Assembly (NCBI GenBank): GCA_009792885.1
Contig: WMCF01000016.1
Span: 15,131,859 to 15,195,858 of the forward strand
From: Eremophila alpestris peregrina
Lineage: Eukaryota > Chordata > Aves > Passeriformes > Alaudidae
Direction: 5' to 3'
Length of the DNA: 64,000 nt
Shown piece after piece: positions 25,880 to 36,935 of this stretch. The first letter of the stretch is position 1. The number at the start of each line of letters is the position of its first letter. The notes beneath the pieces were generated by a model that was not told where the DNA came from, did not search any database, and saw only the letters and a program-made list of their open reading frames with translations. The position numbers were made by a program, and so were the translations under genes.

Positions 25880-28070
25880 TCAGTCCAAGGGCAGGTAGCA
25901 CCAGCTTGCAAGCAGCCACAGCACCCCAAGTCCCAGCGGCGCCAAAGGGCCGGGGGCACCGCTGCGGGGGCCAGCACGTGTCTGGCAGCCACTGCCCTGC
26001 CAGCCCTGGTAGCAGTGGCAGTGAAAGTGGGTCCGTAGGAAGAGAATGTCAGCAGAGGAGAGCTGGCCCTCAGCCCAGAAGAGGGGGCGCTCGGGGTGGT
26101 CAGCATCCCGGCGCCGCAGCTGGAAGTTGCTGGAGTTGAGGTGGAGGAAGACATCATCATGGCTGTCCTGGCGCAGGCAGCGACCCCGGCCCTGGCACAG
26201 CGTCGTGCTGCAGAGCTCTGCTGCTGTCGTGACATTCACCACATAGCGTCCCAGGTCCCCCTCCAGGTAGTTTTTCATGAGCTGGCACAACTCCTAGGGA
26301 AAGGGAGATATCAGGGCGTGACCCAGGGAGAAGTACCTCAGAGGACAGCACAGCCACTGGTCCTCTCCTGGGGGCAGGTGATCCCTCCACCCATCTACCT
26401 CCCACACTGACCCCAAACTTACCCGGTTTTTGGTGTCAACTGCATCACCCCACAGAATGGCCCCAGCTGCACCCAGTGCCGCACTCTCTCCGATGGTGGA
26501 GATCAGGTCTGCCTGTGGGGACAGGGTCTGATTAGTGCCCACACACCCCATGCAGCACCCACTGCCCCAGCACAGTGTGCTACAAAGTGTCCATTGCAGG
26601 ATCAGCGGGGCAAGACTCAATCTCTGCTCCAGGGAAAAGGGACTATCCCAGCAACTTGGGGACAAGGCTTGCCAATACTGCCCTCCTCCTCAGGGGCTAA
26701 GCCAACACAGGAAAGGGGCTGTGGGCTCACACACCCCCGGGTTCTAGCTGACAGGACCTGAGTCCTGCAGTATTTCCCAGGCACTTCCCTGGTGATAGTC
26801 ACCATTGGTGCCAGTCCTGCTGCCAGACATCCCATCCGTAAGGGAAACAGTTCGTGACACCCCATCATACAGACTAGAGAGGAGCTGAACTGAGGGTCCT
26901 AGGGAAGGAAGCACCCCTCCTGCTCCCTGGGGCCAGCCACCAGCCCAATGCCAAATGGTGCTGCTTCCCACCACAGTCAAACCACGTGGTGCCAGTAATA
27001 CCATGAGTGCAGACACCAGCCTCCAGGGCCACCTGCTCCATGGGAGTGAGGTGCAATACACAGGCAGAGGAACCACCACAGCTGACCCCAAAGCCCAGGT
27101 GCCCAGGGCCTTGAACGAGGATGTCCCAGTGGTACAGCCCTACCTGGCTGAGCGCATGCAGCTTGCGGATGTAGGTGGGCCGGGTGTAGACAAAGACAGG
27201 GAGGGAGTAGTCATCATGGTGCTTCTGCGAGATGCGCATGGCCTCCATCACCCGCGCCCGCACAAACTTGCGGCTGTTGGGAGTGGAGTCCAGGAGCGGG
27301 TCGAGGTAGATGGAGGGGTAGAGCGCCATGCTCTCCTTCCAGAGCCACTTCAGCTGGTCATTGCGAGACTTCTCCACATCTGGGCACTGCCCGGTGTAGC
27401 TCTCCTTGTTCTTGATGTAGTCGTGGTTGTAGCAGTCAGGGAAGAGGTAGAACCCCCAGAGCTGTTTGGGTCGGAAGCTCTTGGCCTTGCGCAGGGTTCT
27501 CACCATGAACTCCTGGGCAGCCGACTCGAACTCAAACGCTGCCTGCTTGTTCACTTTCTCAGGGGGCCAGGTGGGCTGGCGCTGTAACACCAGTTCCTGT
27601 GACGCCTCCCGGTAGATATCCTTGGGCTTCCAGTTGCGAGCCCAGACAGGCCGCCACTCCTCCCAGTCGATGACGGCCAGCCCTTCTTTGGTGGATGAGC
27701 GGATGTACTTGTCGATGCCGTCCTGGAGGCGGGCGAGGTGGTCGGACAGGCTGCTGTTTTGGGGGACACCACCATTGACGGCCACACCTTGACGGGTGTA
27801 GTAGGGGTAGAGCCCCAGGCGTTCCTTGTAGAAGATGGTGAGGTTCTGCCCCACGAAGCCCTCGTTGGGGGAAGCATACAGGTCGAAGATGCTGAAGTCG
27901 AAGGACACCTGGAAGCGGGGCTTGCAGTCCTGGGTGGGCACATTCCAGGCCACCAGGAAGGGCCGGCGGGTGAGATGTGGGGGTGCCGACGGCTTCTCGG
28001 GGGGCTGCCGGGCCAAGGCCAGCAGGGCCAGCCAGGGCACAGCCACCGCCGCCGCGCAGCCCCCGCGCAT
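25880..28070 (-). CDS. HYAL2: Hyaluronidase-2 (GPI-anchored)
   Basis: Surface/lysosomal hyaluronidase of family GH56. Coding exons on the minus strand are 28070-27144, 26512-26423 and 26293-25880, joined in phase 0 exactly as in HYAL1. The product is 476 residues (human 473). An N-terminal signal peptide (about residues 1-21) precedes 'RRPFLVAWNVPTQDC'. The catalytic pair is D135 and E137 in 'LAVIDWEEW'. 'WGFYLFPDCYNHDY' and 'GESAALGAAGAILWGD' are hallmark HYAL2 segments. The last exon ends in the EGF-like cysteines, then Gly/Pro-rich sequence and a hydrophobic tail (PLGLGVLWLLASWCYLPLD) fitting a GPI signal. An untranslated first exon is supported by a donor after 28382 and an acceptor before 28085. 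The frame stays open upstream of the chosen ATG. That ATG is preferred because a signal peptide follows it directly and because of the length match. Confidence 0.96.
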
Positions 28071-28760
28071 CCTGCCCGACGGGACCTGGGGGCGGCGGGA
28101 GAGGAGAGTCAGAACGAGGGCCGGCAGGAGGGGGTGCAGGCAGGGGCCGATCTGCCCGCACCCCCCAAAGCAGACCCTGATCCAAGTCCCCTGCCGGGGG
28201 GTGCGGGCAGAGCCCCGGGTGGGGGCTGCTTCTCGGGAATCCCGGTCCCCAAGCGGCTTCGCCCGCTCGTGCTCCCCCGGGTGCCGGCGCGGCGCCGCCT
28301 TTGTTCGAGCCGGGCAGACAAAGCGCCGGGGCGCGGCCCCCGGCGGCCCCGCTCCGCTCCCGCTCCCCGCGCGGCTCTCACCGCGCCTCAGGCCATCCCC
28401 CGCCGCGGGCTCCTCCAGCACCGCCGCCTCCCCCCCGCCGCCGCTTTTAAACCTTCCGGCACGCACCACCCGCGGGGGTGCCGGCCCCGCCCCCGCGCCC
28501 CGCCCGCGCCGCGCCGCGCCGGGCTCGTGGCACCGACTATCGTGGGTCCCTGGCTCCGAGCCGGCGGCGGAGCCCCGCCGCACACACACACCTCCGCGAG
28601 GCCTCGGTACCGGGCACCGGGCACCGGGGAATCATCCCCCTGTCCCGCCGCGATTGGTACGGCCCTGGAGGACCCGCCCTCCCCACGCGGCGGAAGGGGG
28701 CGGGGCGGGGCCGCTGTTGGGGCCGACAGGGGGCGCCACGGTTGTGGGGGAGCGCGGGGC
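28071..28760 (-). promoter_or_regulatory. HYAL2: CpG-island promoter and untranslated exon 1 of HYAL2
   Basis: Dense CpG sequence. A minus-strand donor (GCG then GTGAGAG, exon end 28382) pairs with an acceptor (CCCCCAG, exon start 28085) 15 bases before the ATG, defining a 5'-UTR intron of about 300 bp. An inverted CCAAT core (ATTGG near 28652) lies upstream. Confidence 0.7.
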
Positions 28761-28819
28761 TGAGGCGGCCGAGGGCCCCCGGACCGCGGTGACCGCGGGA
28801 CAGGGCTGTCCCCAGGGGG

Positions 28820-29140
28820 GTGATGGTGCTCTCAAGGGTGCTGCTGCCCCCTGGGGCACGGTAGCATCCCCAGGGTCGTGGTCACTCCAGAAACAGAGTG
28901 ACCCCAGATTGGTGGTGACTTCAGGACGTTGTCCCCATGTGGTGGTGACCCCGGGGCGGTGGTGACCCCAAGATTGTATACCAGGATCATATTGTCCCTG
29001 AAAAGTTGGTGATTCTGCAATGGTGGTGACTCCAGAGTGCTGGCACGCCAGAATGCTGGTGTCCTCCAGGTAGTGGTGACACCAGAAGAGCAGTGTCGCT
29101 GCAGCAGCAGTGTCCCCAGGCCGTTGGGGACCCCAGGGCG
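28820..29140. repeat. Degenerate GGTGGTGACYCCAG repeat
   Basis: Divergent tandem units built on 'ggtggtgaccccag' and 'gtgtcccc' recur about every 25-35 bp. The array lies upstream of HYAL2 and no gene overlaps it. Confidence 0.7.
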
Positions 29141-31400
29141 GTGCTGTGCCGGACAGGACATCCTGTGCAGGGCTAGGGTAATCGGTGCTGCTGACTCAGC
29201 CATGGCCCCGTGGGTTTCCTGCCTGGAAAGGACAAGGGGGGCCATGGGTGTAACCGGGCTGGGGGGCTTCCTCCCCAGAGCACTGTTGAGGCTCCAACAG
29301 GTGTCCTATGGCAGGCGACAGGACAGGCAGGGCTCAGGGACCAGCCATGTGGCAGTCCCCATGTGCTCGCCCCTGCCTGCTCTGGCCAGGGCTGGCCCCA
29401 TTGGGCTGAGGGCCATCGGGGTGCCCCCGCGCAGGAAGCGCCAGACTGCGAGGGTGTGTCGGGGCTGAGAGGGGAAGGAAGCGGGATTGAATCTGCGGAA
29501 GTGCTCCCCACCAACCGCCAGCTCCCTAAGGATCAGGCGGGAGCACCAAGCCCAGCATTGTTCGGTGTCAGCTCCTGGTGCCGCCAGTGTCAAGCACTGC
29601 CCGCAGGCACCTGCAGCTGGCTCCAGTTAGTGGCACCACTTGGGTGTCAGCTTTTGTGAAGAAGCTCCCACCGAGAGGGTGACAGCCCTGCTAGGGATAG
29701 GCACTGCATCCAGGCCGGCCACTCCAAATCCAGGCTGCACCCCACAGCTTGGCCTGGCCTGCAGGCAATGCCAGGCATCGCCTGGGAGAGGGGCTGGGAA
29801 GGTCAGCTGCTGGCCAGGCGTTGGCTGCCAAAACCCTTGGGAGAGATTGCGGGGAGCCAAGAAGTCCCAGCGCTGCAGGCGCTGCCCTTCCTCTCTGGGC
29901 AGTAAACAGGCTTCCTCTGCCAGCAGCTAAAATTTTCCATCCTCCTCATGCAAAGGTATCCAGCCCCACCGGCAGTGGGGTGGCCAGAGGGGTCACAGAT
30001 TTCAGCTGCTGGGAGGGCTGGAAGTCCTCAGTATGACGCAGATTCTCACTGCCGTCCCTTCAGTGGGAGCATCACCTGACTTGCTTTCTCTCCTTCCTTC
30101 CCTCAGGGAAGACTTGCTTTTGGGAAGGGGCAGCTGGGCATATCCAGCCTCCCCTTGCCCTTCCGAGCATGAGATCATTCCAAGTTATTCCCAGAGTGGA
30201 GAGGGGTGCAGGATGGCAGCAGCAGGCAGCGGCCAGAGTGAGCTGAGCAGGCAAACTGCTCCAGGCAGGCAGCAGGAGGATGGGAATCCCTCAAGGATGG
30301 CAGATAAAGATAACGGGGCATGAGTCACAGCAACTCGTGCCAGACAGGTCCGGGCAAGGTGTGAGAGGTCAGCTTTGGGATGGAGCAGCCATGAAGCCAG
30401 GAAGGGATGTTGGCATCTGCCTTCATCCTGAGCTGGGGGCTCCGGGCATGGCCCTGCCCCACAGGCAGCAGGAGGGGACTGTGGTGACCCTGGCAGATGC
30501 AGAAATGGTCACAGAGCCAGAGTACCACAGCCACCACCTTGTGAAACCTCACCGGGCTGTACCACCCTGCACAGCCACCCGGGCCCCTTCTAAGCCGCCA
30601 GGATCCATCCATCCCTTCTGGGGCTGGGGTCCCTATGGATGAATGGGCCAGAGCCTCATCCCAGGGCTGGAGGGCTGGCAGGACACACTGCACCACTCAC
30701 TCTCATGACAGCTTTCATCAGCAGATCATTTCCGAGCCGGCTTGTGCAGAGGAAATGATGAGAGGTGACGGTGGCTACAGGAAAACACTTGCAGGGCTGT
30801 CGGGGACAGGACGCGGGGAACAAAGTGAAATCACACTTGCCCCATGGACAGGCGGCAATGCTCGAGGGATGGCCGGCATCCCAGCACGGAGTCATGCCGG
30901 CTCCAGGACGTCAGGCCCCCGTGATTAATGAGGCACTGATTTGGCAGGGCAGGAGAGGAGGGAGTGGACGGGCGGATCCTCCCCCCAGCGGGGCTCGGGC
31001 GGAGCCATGGCAATAGTCAGCTTGAGGCTGGGCTGTCCGCGAACCTCGGGTGCTCAGACCTCCGTCCCCACAAGGGAAGGGAGAGAGGCCTGAGCTCCAT
31101 CCCTCGGGAATGAACAAGGAAATTACATATATTTCACATTAGTTATATATTTAAAAGATGTCACAGCAGCTACAAGTAGAGAGTCACAGCCTGACAAAGC
31201 CACCAACTCCTGCCAGTCCCGTGTGCCAAGTGGAGAATCTGGAAACGGCTGTGACTCAGGGGTCCTTCACCATCAGCTCGGCCACATGTGCACAAACACC
31301 CCATTCCCATAAAAACGGGGCTCAAAATGCCAGCAGCAAAGTCCACCTCCCCTCAGGTACAGCTGCCTTCCCCAGTAAGACAGCTCTGGGACTTGTGGGC
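29141..31400. other. Intergenic interval between HYAL2 and TUSC2
   Basis: No coding exon was recognised. At 30302-30313 two tandem GATA motifs (AGATAA twice) are followed by an AP-1 site TGAGTCA at 30321-30327, a combination typical of enhancers. This part is otherwise unremarkable. Confidence 0.5.
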
Positions 31401-31412
31401 TCTACAAATAAT

Positions 31413-31418
31413 TTTATT
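31413..31418 (-). terminator. TUSC2: Candidate distal poly(A) signal of TUSC2
   Basis: AATAAA on the minus strand, about 2.6 kb past the TUSC2 stop. A weaker ATTAAA lies closer at 31877-31882. No canonical signal was seen nearer the stop, so a long 3' UTR is inferred. Confidence 0.45.
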
Positions 31419-33985
31419 GAAATTTAACAAAAGTGGACAGATGCACTGGGAGGAAGGACCAGAAGTAGTGTACATTTCCCAAACCCATGGGTCCTACCCA
31501 CACGCTGGAGGAGCAAGGAGCCTAGTGTTGGTGAGTACGATTCGGCTACACATCCACACGGGAAAGCACAAAGTTGCACAGGAATTGTTTAAAAAAAAAA
31601 ACAAACGAAAACTTTTTTTTTTTGCTTGCTCCAACACCACAGTGGACACAGATACTATTTACAGTGACCTTCACATTTTTAAGATCCCTCCAGGTGCTCC
31701 CAAGGCCCTGCTGCTGCAGGACTGCTAGGGTCCTGGGGGCTGGCTGCTGTGGGGACCAGCCTGGGAAGAAGCAGGGCAGGATGCAGCTTGTTGGCAGCCT
31801 GCAGAGGTTTGCTGCCACTCTGGTGACACTGAGGGGGTAGAAGGGTGGGAGAAGGCATGGGTTTTGGGGAAGCATGTTTAATACGCTGGGGGAAGGATGG
31901 GCAGCCTGTCGGAAAGGACAAAAGCATCCTTGCTAAGCTGGTCACAGCCTCGGCCCCCTCCCCGGATACAGGCCATGCCTTGCCAGCAGATTTTTGGCTG
32001 GTAGCCAGGTAAGGGGCTCCCACTGGGACAGGCAAACACTGCCAACCCCCTCCCCACTCCTCCTCCTTCCCGCATATCCAAGGTGGGGGTCGGTGCAGCT
32101 TTCTGTGCCCTCAAACAGCAGTGGGGCAAGGCAGCACATTGTGGCCACGGTTTTCTCTCCTCTTCCTGGGGACAGCAGCTCCTGCTCTCCTGTGGAGCCC
32201 AAGGGATGCCCTTCCCAGGGAGCTCCAGTCAGGAAGAAGCTCAGGAGCAGGTGGTGCAAATAAGAAACACTTCAGTGAGGGATTGTTTTAAGACAAGACT
32301 CTTTCAAGCAAGCAGAACAAAAGATGTCGAAAGAAGCACCCAGCATCACAGTGTAGACCAGCCTTGCCCTCCCACTTTCCTGCCTGGTGGCAGCCAGCAC
32401 ATTCATTTCACCCTGTGTGCCTGCTCCTGTCGATGGGAACTGCGTGTGGAAGGACGTGAAGGGAAGAGGTGGTGACAGGAAGACAGCAACAGCCACGTCG
32501 CTGTTATCTCCCCGAAGCCGGGAATGTGGCCCCGCACCCGGGTGGCTCTCAGCAGATGAGGGGATGGATACATCCAACGTGGACACCGACAGGGCTGGCA
32601 GCCAAGTGCCAGCAGCTTAAATTAAAAATCGAGGTAGCAAACATCTGAAGTGCTTAGAAAGTAAATAAGTTCTGGAACGAAAGAGGAGGAAAGCCGAGCT
32701 GGGTGCTGTGGGGAGTAGGCTCTGACCCACTTTAAAGCTGTGTCTGCTGCCGGTCCTCCTCTGCCTGCCCGGTCTGTTCACAGCCGAGCAGGGAGGCAGG
32801 GGCTCCTAATGCTGCCAAGGGGCATTTGGGGTCAGGCCTTTCCCCCAGCAGCTGGACACACGCAGGGGTGAGAGGTTCTTCTGTGCTGCCAAGATCTTGA
32901 CCTTCTCAGGTGGGAGGAAAGAGGAGAAAAGAGCAGGACCTTCCGAGGTGGGGCAGAAAACCTCCCTTTAAAGTGCATCGCATTTCTCCTCCTGCCACCA
33001 GCTGGGATGTGGGAGGAACCACAGTTCACATCGCCAGGGAGATTTCCAAGCTGGGGCAGGTACGCTGATTGATTGTTTCGGGGACACAGGGAAGGAAGAG
33101 AGGATTCTTTTCCTGCTTGGCTTAGTCGAGGCCCAGCCTACAGGGAGGTATGTTCAAATAGCAGCGGGGGTGAGGAAGCTGCCCGGCAGCCCAGCCCCGC
33201 AGCAGGCGAGGGACGGTGCTCAGCAGGAGCCAGTGTGACAATGGGGGAGGCAAGTCCGCTGTGGAGCTGGGACCTTGCTGCCACCAGCAGTGGCCAGGGA
33301 CTGCAGAGAACTCCAGCAGGCAGCAGCAAAGCCAACCTCCCCAGCGCTGGCATAAGTGGGGAAACGCAGTGGGGGAAGAGACTGAGGCCTAAGAGAGCGG
33401 CATCTGATCTCCATCCCCTTCCCGAGAGGAGAGCAGCAGCCAGCCTGATGTGCTTTGAGACCCCTCAGCCTGCCCTTTTTATCCTCCATCAACAAACCCA
33501 CACAGGGGAGTGTCACATCACACTGGTGTAAAGGGACATGCTGCAACACTGGCCATCTAACCTGCGGGCCCCAGGGACCTTGGGGTGCAGGACAGGGCAT
33601 TACTGAGCCCTGGCTCTCCCCGGGCCGCATACCTGAGAAGCAGGGGATTCTCTCCGGTGAGAAGTGCAGGCTTGCTCTCCCTTTCACAGCTCAATCACAG
33701 CAGCTTGTTTGCAGTTCCAGTTACTCATCAAACGTCGGCTAGAGGCTACAAAAGGTATTTTAGTCTTCTGACTCAAGCGAGGATGTTTTTAAGCAAGTCG
33801 TTGCACAGAGTCACCCATCTCCTGCGAGGGCCTGCTCCATCCTGCCTCACCTCCAGGCAAGGGGAGAGCCACTGTCCCGCCACACGCCTGGAGTCCTCCT
33901 CAGTGGGAACACGATGCAGCCTGGCCCGGCGAGGCTGGGGGCAGTGGGGCAGGGCCTCCCGCCCACGGGCAGAGATGTCTGGGAC

Positions 33986-36145
33986 TCACACCTCGCAGAT
34001 AATCACTGGGAAATCCACGTGAATGCGAGGATGCTCTAGTTTCACTATGCCCTGAAAGAAGAGTCAGAGTGGTGAGCAGAAGGGACGGCCAATCGACATC
34101 CCCGAGCCCTGCCAATCACCCAGTGTCAGAGAACACTGTGCCCTCGAGGAACCGCAGGGACCAGGGTCCATAAATCGCCTGTGACACCAGGTACGCCTGA
34201 GCAGCAGCACACGAAGCACCAGCCCTTTGCCCTTCGCACTCATGCCTGGAGAGCCCAGGGCGGCACGGCTGGCTGCCACACATGGCAGGGCGAGAAAGGA
34301 GGGAGCTGCTCTGCCAGGCACTGCCCGTGCAGCAGCTGGTGCGTGACTGGCAGATATTGGCTGTCTGGGCTTTTCATCCGGCACCTTTCATTCACGGGAT
34401 TTAGAAGAATGAAAAGAGCTCTCTGAGAGAATGCAGCCGGGGCAGCTGGCGCACAAGAAAAGCGGCTTTCTGTGCAGACAGGAGGCTGCTGAATGCATGC
34501 TCCCTCCACACCAGCCACAGGAACCGTTCCCATGCCCCATCCAAGCCTTCTCCTGTTACAGCACCACAAGCTGGCAGCTGGGGGGGCTGGGGCAGAGGGG
34601 GAGCAGGGGCTTGGGCTGCACCCACAGAACCAGAGTAAAGTCTGCACTAGCAAAGGACTGTTCAGTGCTGGTACTTGCTCTCTCCAGCTCAGCTAAGCTT
34701 TCCAACTGGATGAATTTCAACCCACATGAACAAGGAATCAGTTCCACAGGTTAAGTCTGCTCTGTTAGAATGCCAGCTCAGGAAGCAGCACCAAATCCTT
34801 CTGTCCATAACTTGCTCGGCACTCAGAGGGGTCCCATCCTGCTGAGAGGCTGCCCACTCCTCAGAGCACACTGACAGCTCAGCCCAGGGGCTCCCTACAG
34901 CCATGCCTTTCTGCTTAACTAGGAAAGACTCCTATAGGGGCTCTCTCCAGCCCTGTTTTGATCTGTCCTTTCCCCCAATTATGCCCCCAAAAGATTCCCT
35001 ACATGCAGGCTCTCCCGCCCCTGCACCATGATCCTCACTTGACATCCCAGCCCCTGCCCAGCTTCACACCACTTGCTTATTTAAAGAGGAGACTTTTCCA
35101 CTGAAGAGCAAAGCACAGAGCTGTCAACACTGCTGAGCAGCTGGAGGGGATGTGCATACTCATGTCAGCAGCTGACAGGCTCTGGCTGCTGCTCCCTGAA
35201 ACAGGGCCTGGCCCTCCACAGTGGCATGACACTGGTGGAGGCAGCACAGCACTCTACACCTTGTGGAAAGTGCTTGGTAAAGAGATACCGTGGCCATGAA
35301 GGACTGCTTGGCACCTTCTGCCCCACAATATACACCCAGCTGAGCTATCTTCCCCTGCCTGGCAGTTCTGAAAGGCTCAGGCCCTGCTTCTCTCCAAAAA
35401 GGGCAGCTGGAAGGTGTCACCAGCTCTCCCTTTCCTGTCACAGCCTCAGGTGACACGGGTGTGAGCTAGGACACACACGAATCATGGCTCTGAGGCAGAA
35501 ACTGGGAGGAGGAAAGAGCCTCCACTTTTCCAGCAAGAAGATGCCCTGAGGGAGAGGCCTCCTGTAAAGTCCTCCTGTAAAGTGTCACCGTGGCGCTTTG
35601 CACTCACTTTCCCCCACCCTTCTCCGCACGTTACCTGAGGTATCAGGTTCTTGTGGATTCTCTTCAGCTTGGCGCGCTTCCTCCCGTTCTTGGTGACGAT
35701 TGTCTCCTCGTAGAACTCGTGAGCAAGATCCCCGTCCTCATCGTAATACATGGAGCTGCCGAGAGGAGACGGGAGGCGTTGGGGTGAGAGCCTGCCGGCT
35801 CCCTGCGCCCCGAGCCGGGCCGGGGGCTGGGGCAGGCCGGTCCCCGCTCCCCTGGGGAGCTGCAGCGACCACCCGCTGCCGGCTGGGCGCTGCCGGCGGC
35901 CTTTCCCGACCCCCGCGCCGTGCCTGTGCTGGGGCCGGCCCAGCAGCAGAGCCCCCCGCCCCATGAAGGCCGCGCCCCGCTCCCGCGTCTCACCCGCGCC
36001 GTGTGAACACGAAGGGGGTGGCGGCTCGCGCGGCCCGCGCCCGGGCCAGGGCCTGCTGCCCGCCGGGGCCCTCGGGGCCGCCGCCGCCCGCCGCTGGGGT
36101 GGCGAAGGGCCACAGCCCCCGCGACTTGGAGCCGCTGGCGCCCAT
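33986..36145 (-). CDS. TUSC2: Tumor suppressor candidate 2 (FUS1)
   Basis: Small N-myristoylated mitochondrial protein linked to calcium and oxidative-stress handling. Coding exons on the minus strand are 36145-35994, 35755-35635 and 34051-33986, with phases 2 and 0 at the junctions. The product is 112 residues (human 110). The start MGASGSKSRGLWPFA keeps the myristoylation glycine at position 2. Exon 2 encodes the near-invariant core including 'MYYDEDGDLAHEFYEETIV' and 'KNLIPQ', and exon 3 encodes GIVKLEHPRIHVDFPVIICEV and a stop. The variable Gly/Ala-rich stretch at residues 18-44 accounts for the length difference. The ATG lies in a CpG island with an E-box and an ETS site about 110-125 bases upstream. 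The RASSF1 3' end is only about 330 bases upstream of the ATG. Confidence 0.96.
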
Positions 36146-36251
36146 GGCGGGGGCTGGGGCGGCGGCGGGGCCCGGGGGGGGAAAGGGACGGGGGCGGCCC
36201 GGAGCCGCCCGGCGACACCGACCGAGCGCCGCCTGCGCCGCCGCCCGCGCC

Positions 36252-36276
36252 ACTTCCGGCGCCCGCGTCACGTGAC
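36252..36276. promoter_or_regulatory. TUSC2: ETS site and GTCACGTGAC E-box in TUSC2 promoter
   Basis: ACTTCCGG (36252-36259) matches ETS/GABPA sites. The palindrome GTCACGTGAC (36267-36276) matches the CLEAR/USF/TFEB class of E-box. Both lie in the CpG island just upstream of the TUSC2 ATG at 36145. Confidence 0.6.
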
Positions 36277-36479
36277 ACCGGCGCGGGGCGCGCCCTCCTC
36301 CCCGCCCGCCGCTGGAGTGCGGGAGCCGCGGGTTCGAGTCCCACTGCCGCCACCCAGCACTGGTGTGAGCACCCACGGCCCACCGACACCTGGGGGAATT
36401 CGCATCCCATTCCCTTCCCACCCCAGCCCGCTCCGCCAAGGACACACCGCAGGCCCACACATACCGTCACCAAGATGCC

Positions 36480-36485
36480 TTTATT
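36480..36485 (-). terminator. RASSF1: Poly(A) signal of RASSF1
   Basis: AATAAA on the minus strand, about 450 bases past the RASSF1 stop codon and about 200 bases from the TUSC2 promoter motifs. The 3' UTR it defines contains a minisatellite. Confidence 0.7.
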
Positions 36486-36509
36486 GGTGCTTGATGCCCT
36501 GCTTCTGCT

Positions 36510-36800
36510 CAGGGACACTCACTTCTCTGGGGACACTCACTTCCCCCATATCACCCACTCCCCTGGGGACACCCAATCCCCCAGGTGACACTTGCTCCCT
36601 CCAGGACACAAGCTCCCTTGGGGACACCCACTCTACTGGGGACACGCAATCCCCCAGGTAACACACGCTCTCTTAGGGACACCCATTCCCCTGGGGACAC
36701 CCAATCCCCCAGGGTACACTCGTTCCTCCCAGGACACACGCTCCCTGGGGACACCCACTCCCGGGTGACACTCGCTCTCGCTCCCACCAGGAACCCTCAC
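36510..36800. repeat. GGGGACACYCACT minisatellite in RASSF1 3' UTR
   Basis: About ten imperfect units on the plus strand combine 'ggggacacccactc' or 'ggggacacccaatccccca' with 'ggtgacacttgctcc'-like spacers. They lie between the RASSF1 stop codon and its poly(A) signal, so they should be transcribed. Confidence 0.85.
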
Positions 36801-36935
36801 TCTCTGGGCCAGCCCCGTGGGGGCTGTGACAGCCCAGTGGGTCCGTGGTGCCCCGTTCCACTCCCCTCCCTGGTGCCGCCACCCGCCGGCGGGCGAGGCT
36901 CCTGCTGCTGCTGGCCTCGGGTGCAGGCATGGCGG

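Noticed and set aside
27738..28965. Plus-strand frames of 341 and 376 codons opposite HYAL2 exon 1 and its promoter
   Set aside because: They overlap each other in different frames and mirror the HYAL2 exon and CpG island; no protein family resemblance.
30726..30758. Inverted repeat TCATTTCC ... GGAAATGA
   Set aside because: An 8-bp stem with a 17-bp loop is expected by chance in 64 kb, and nothing nearby gives it a role.
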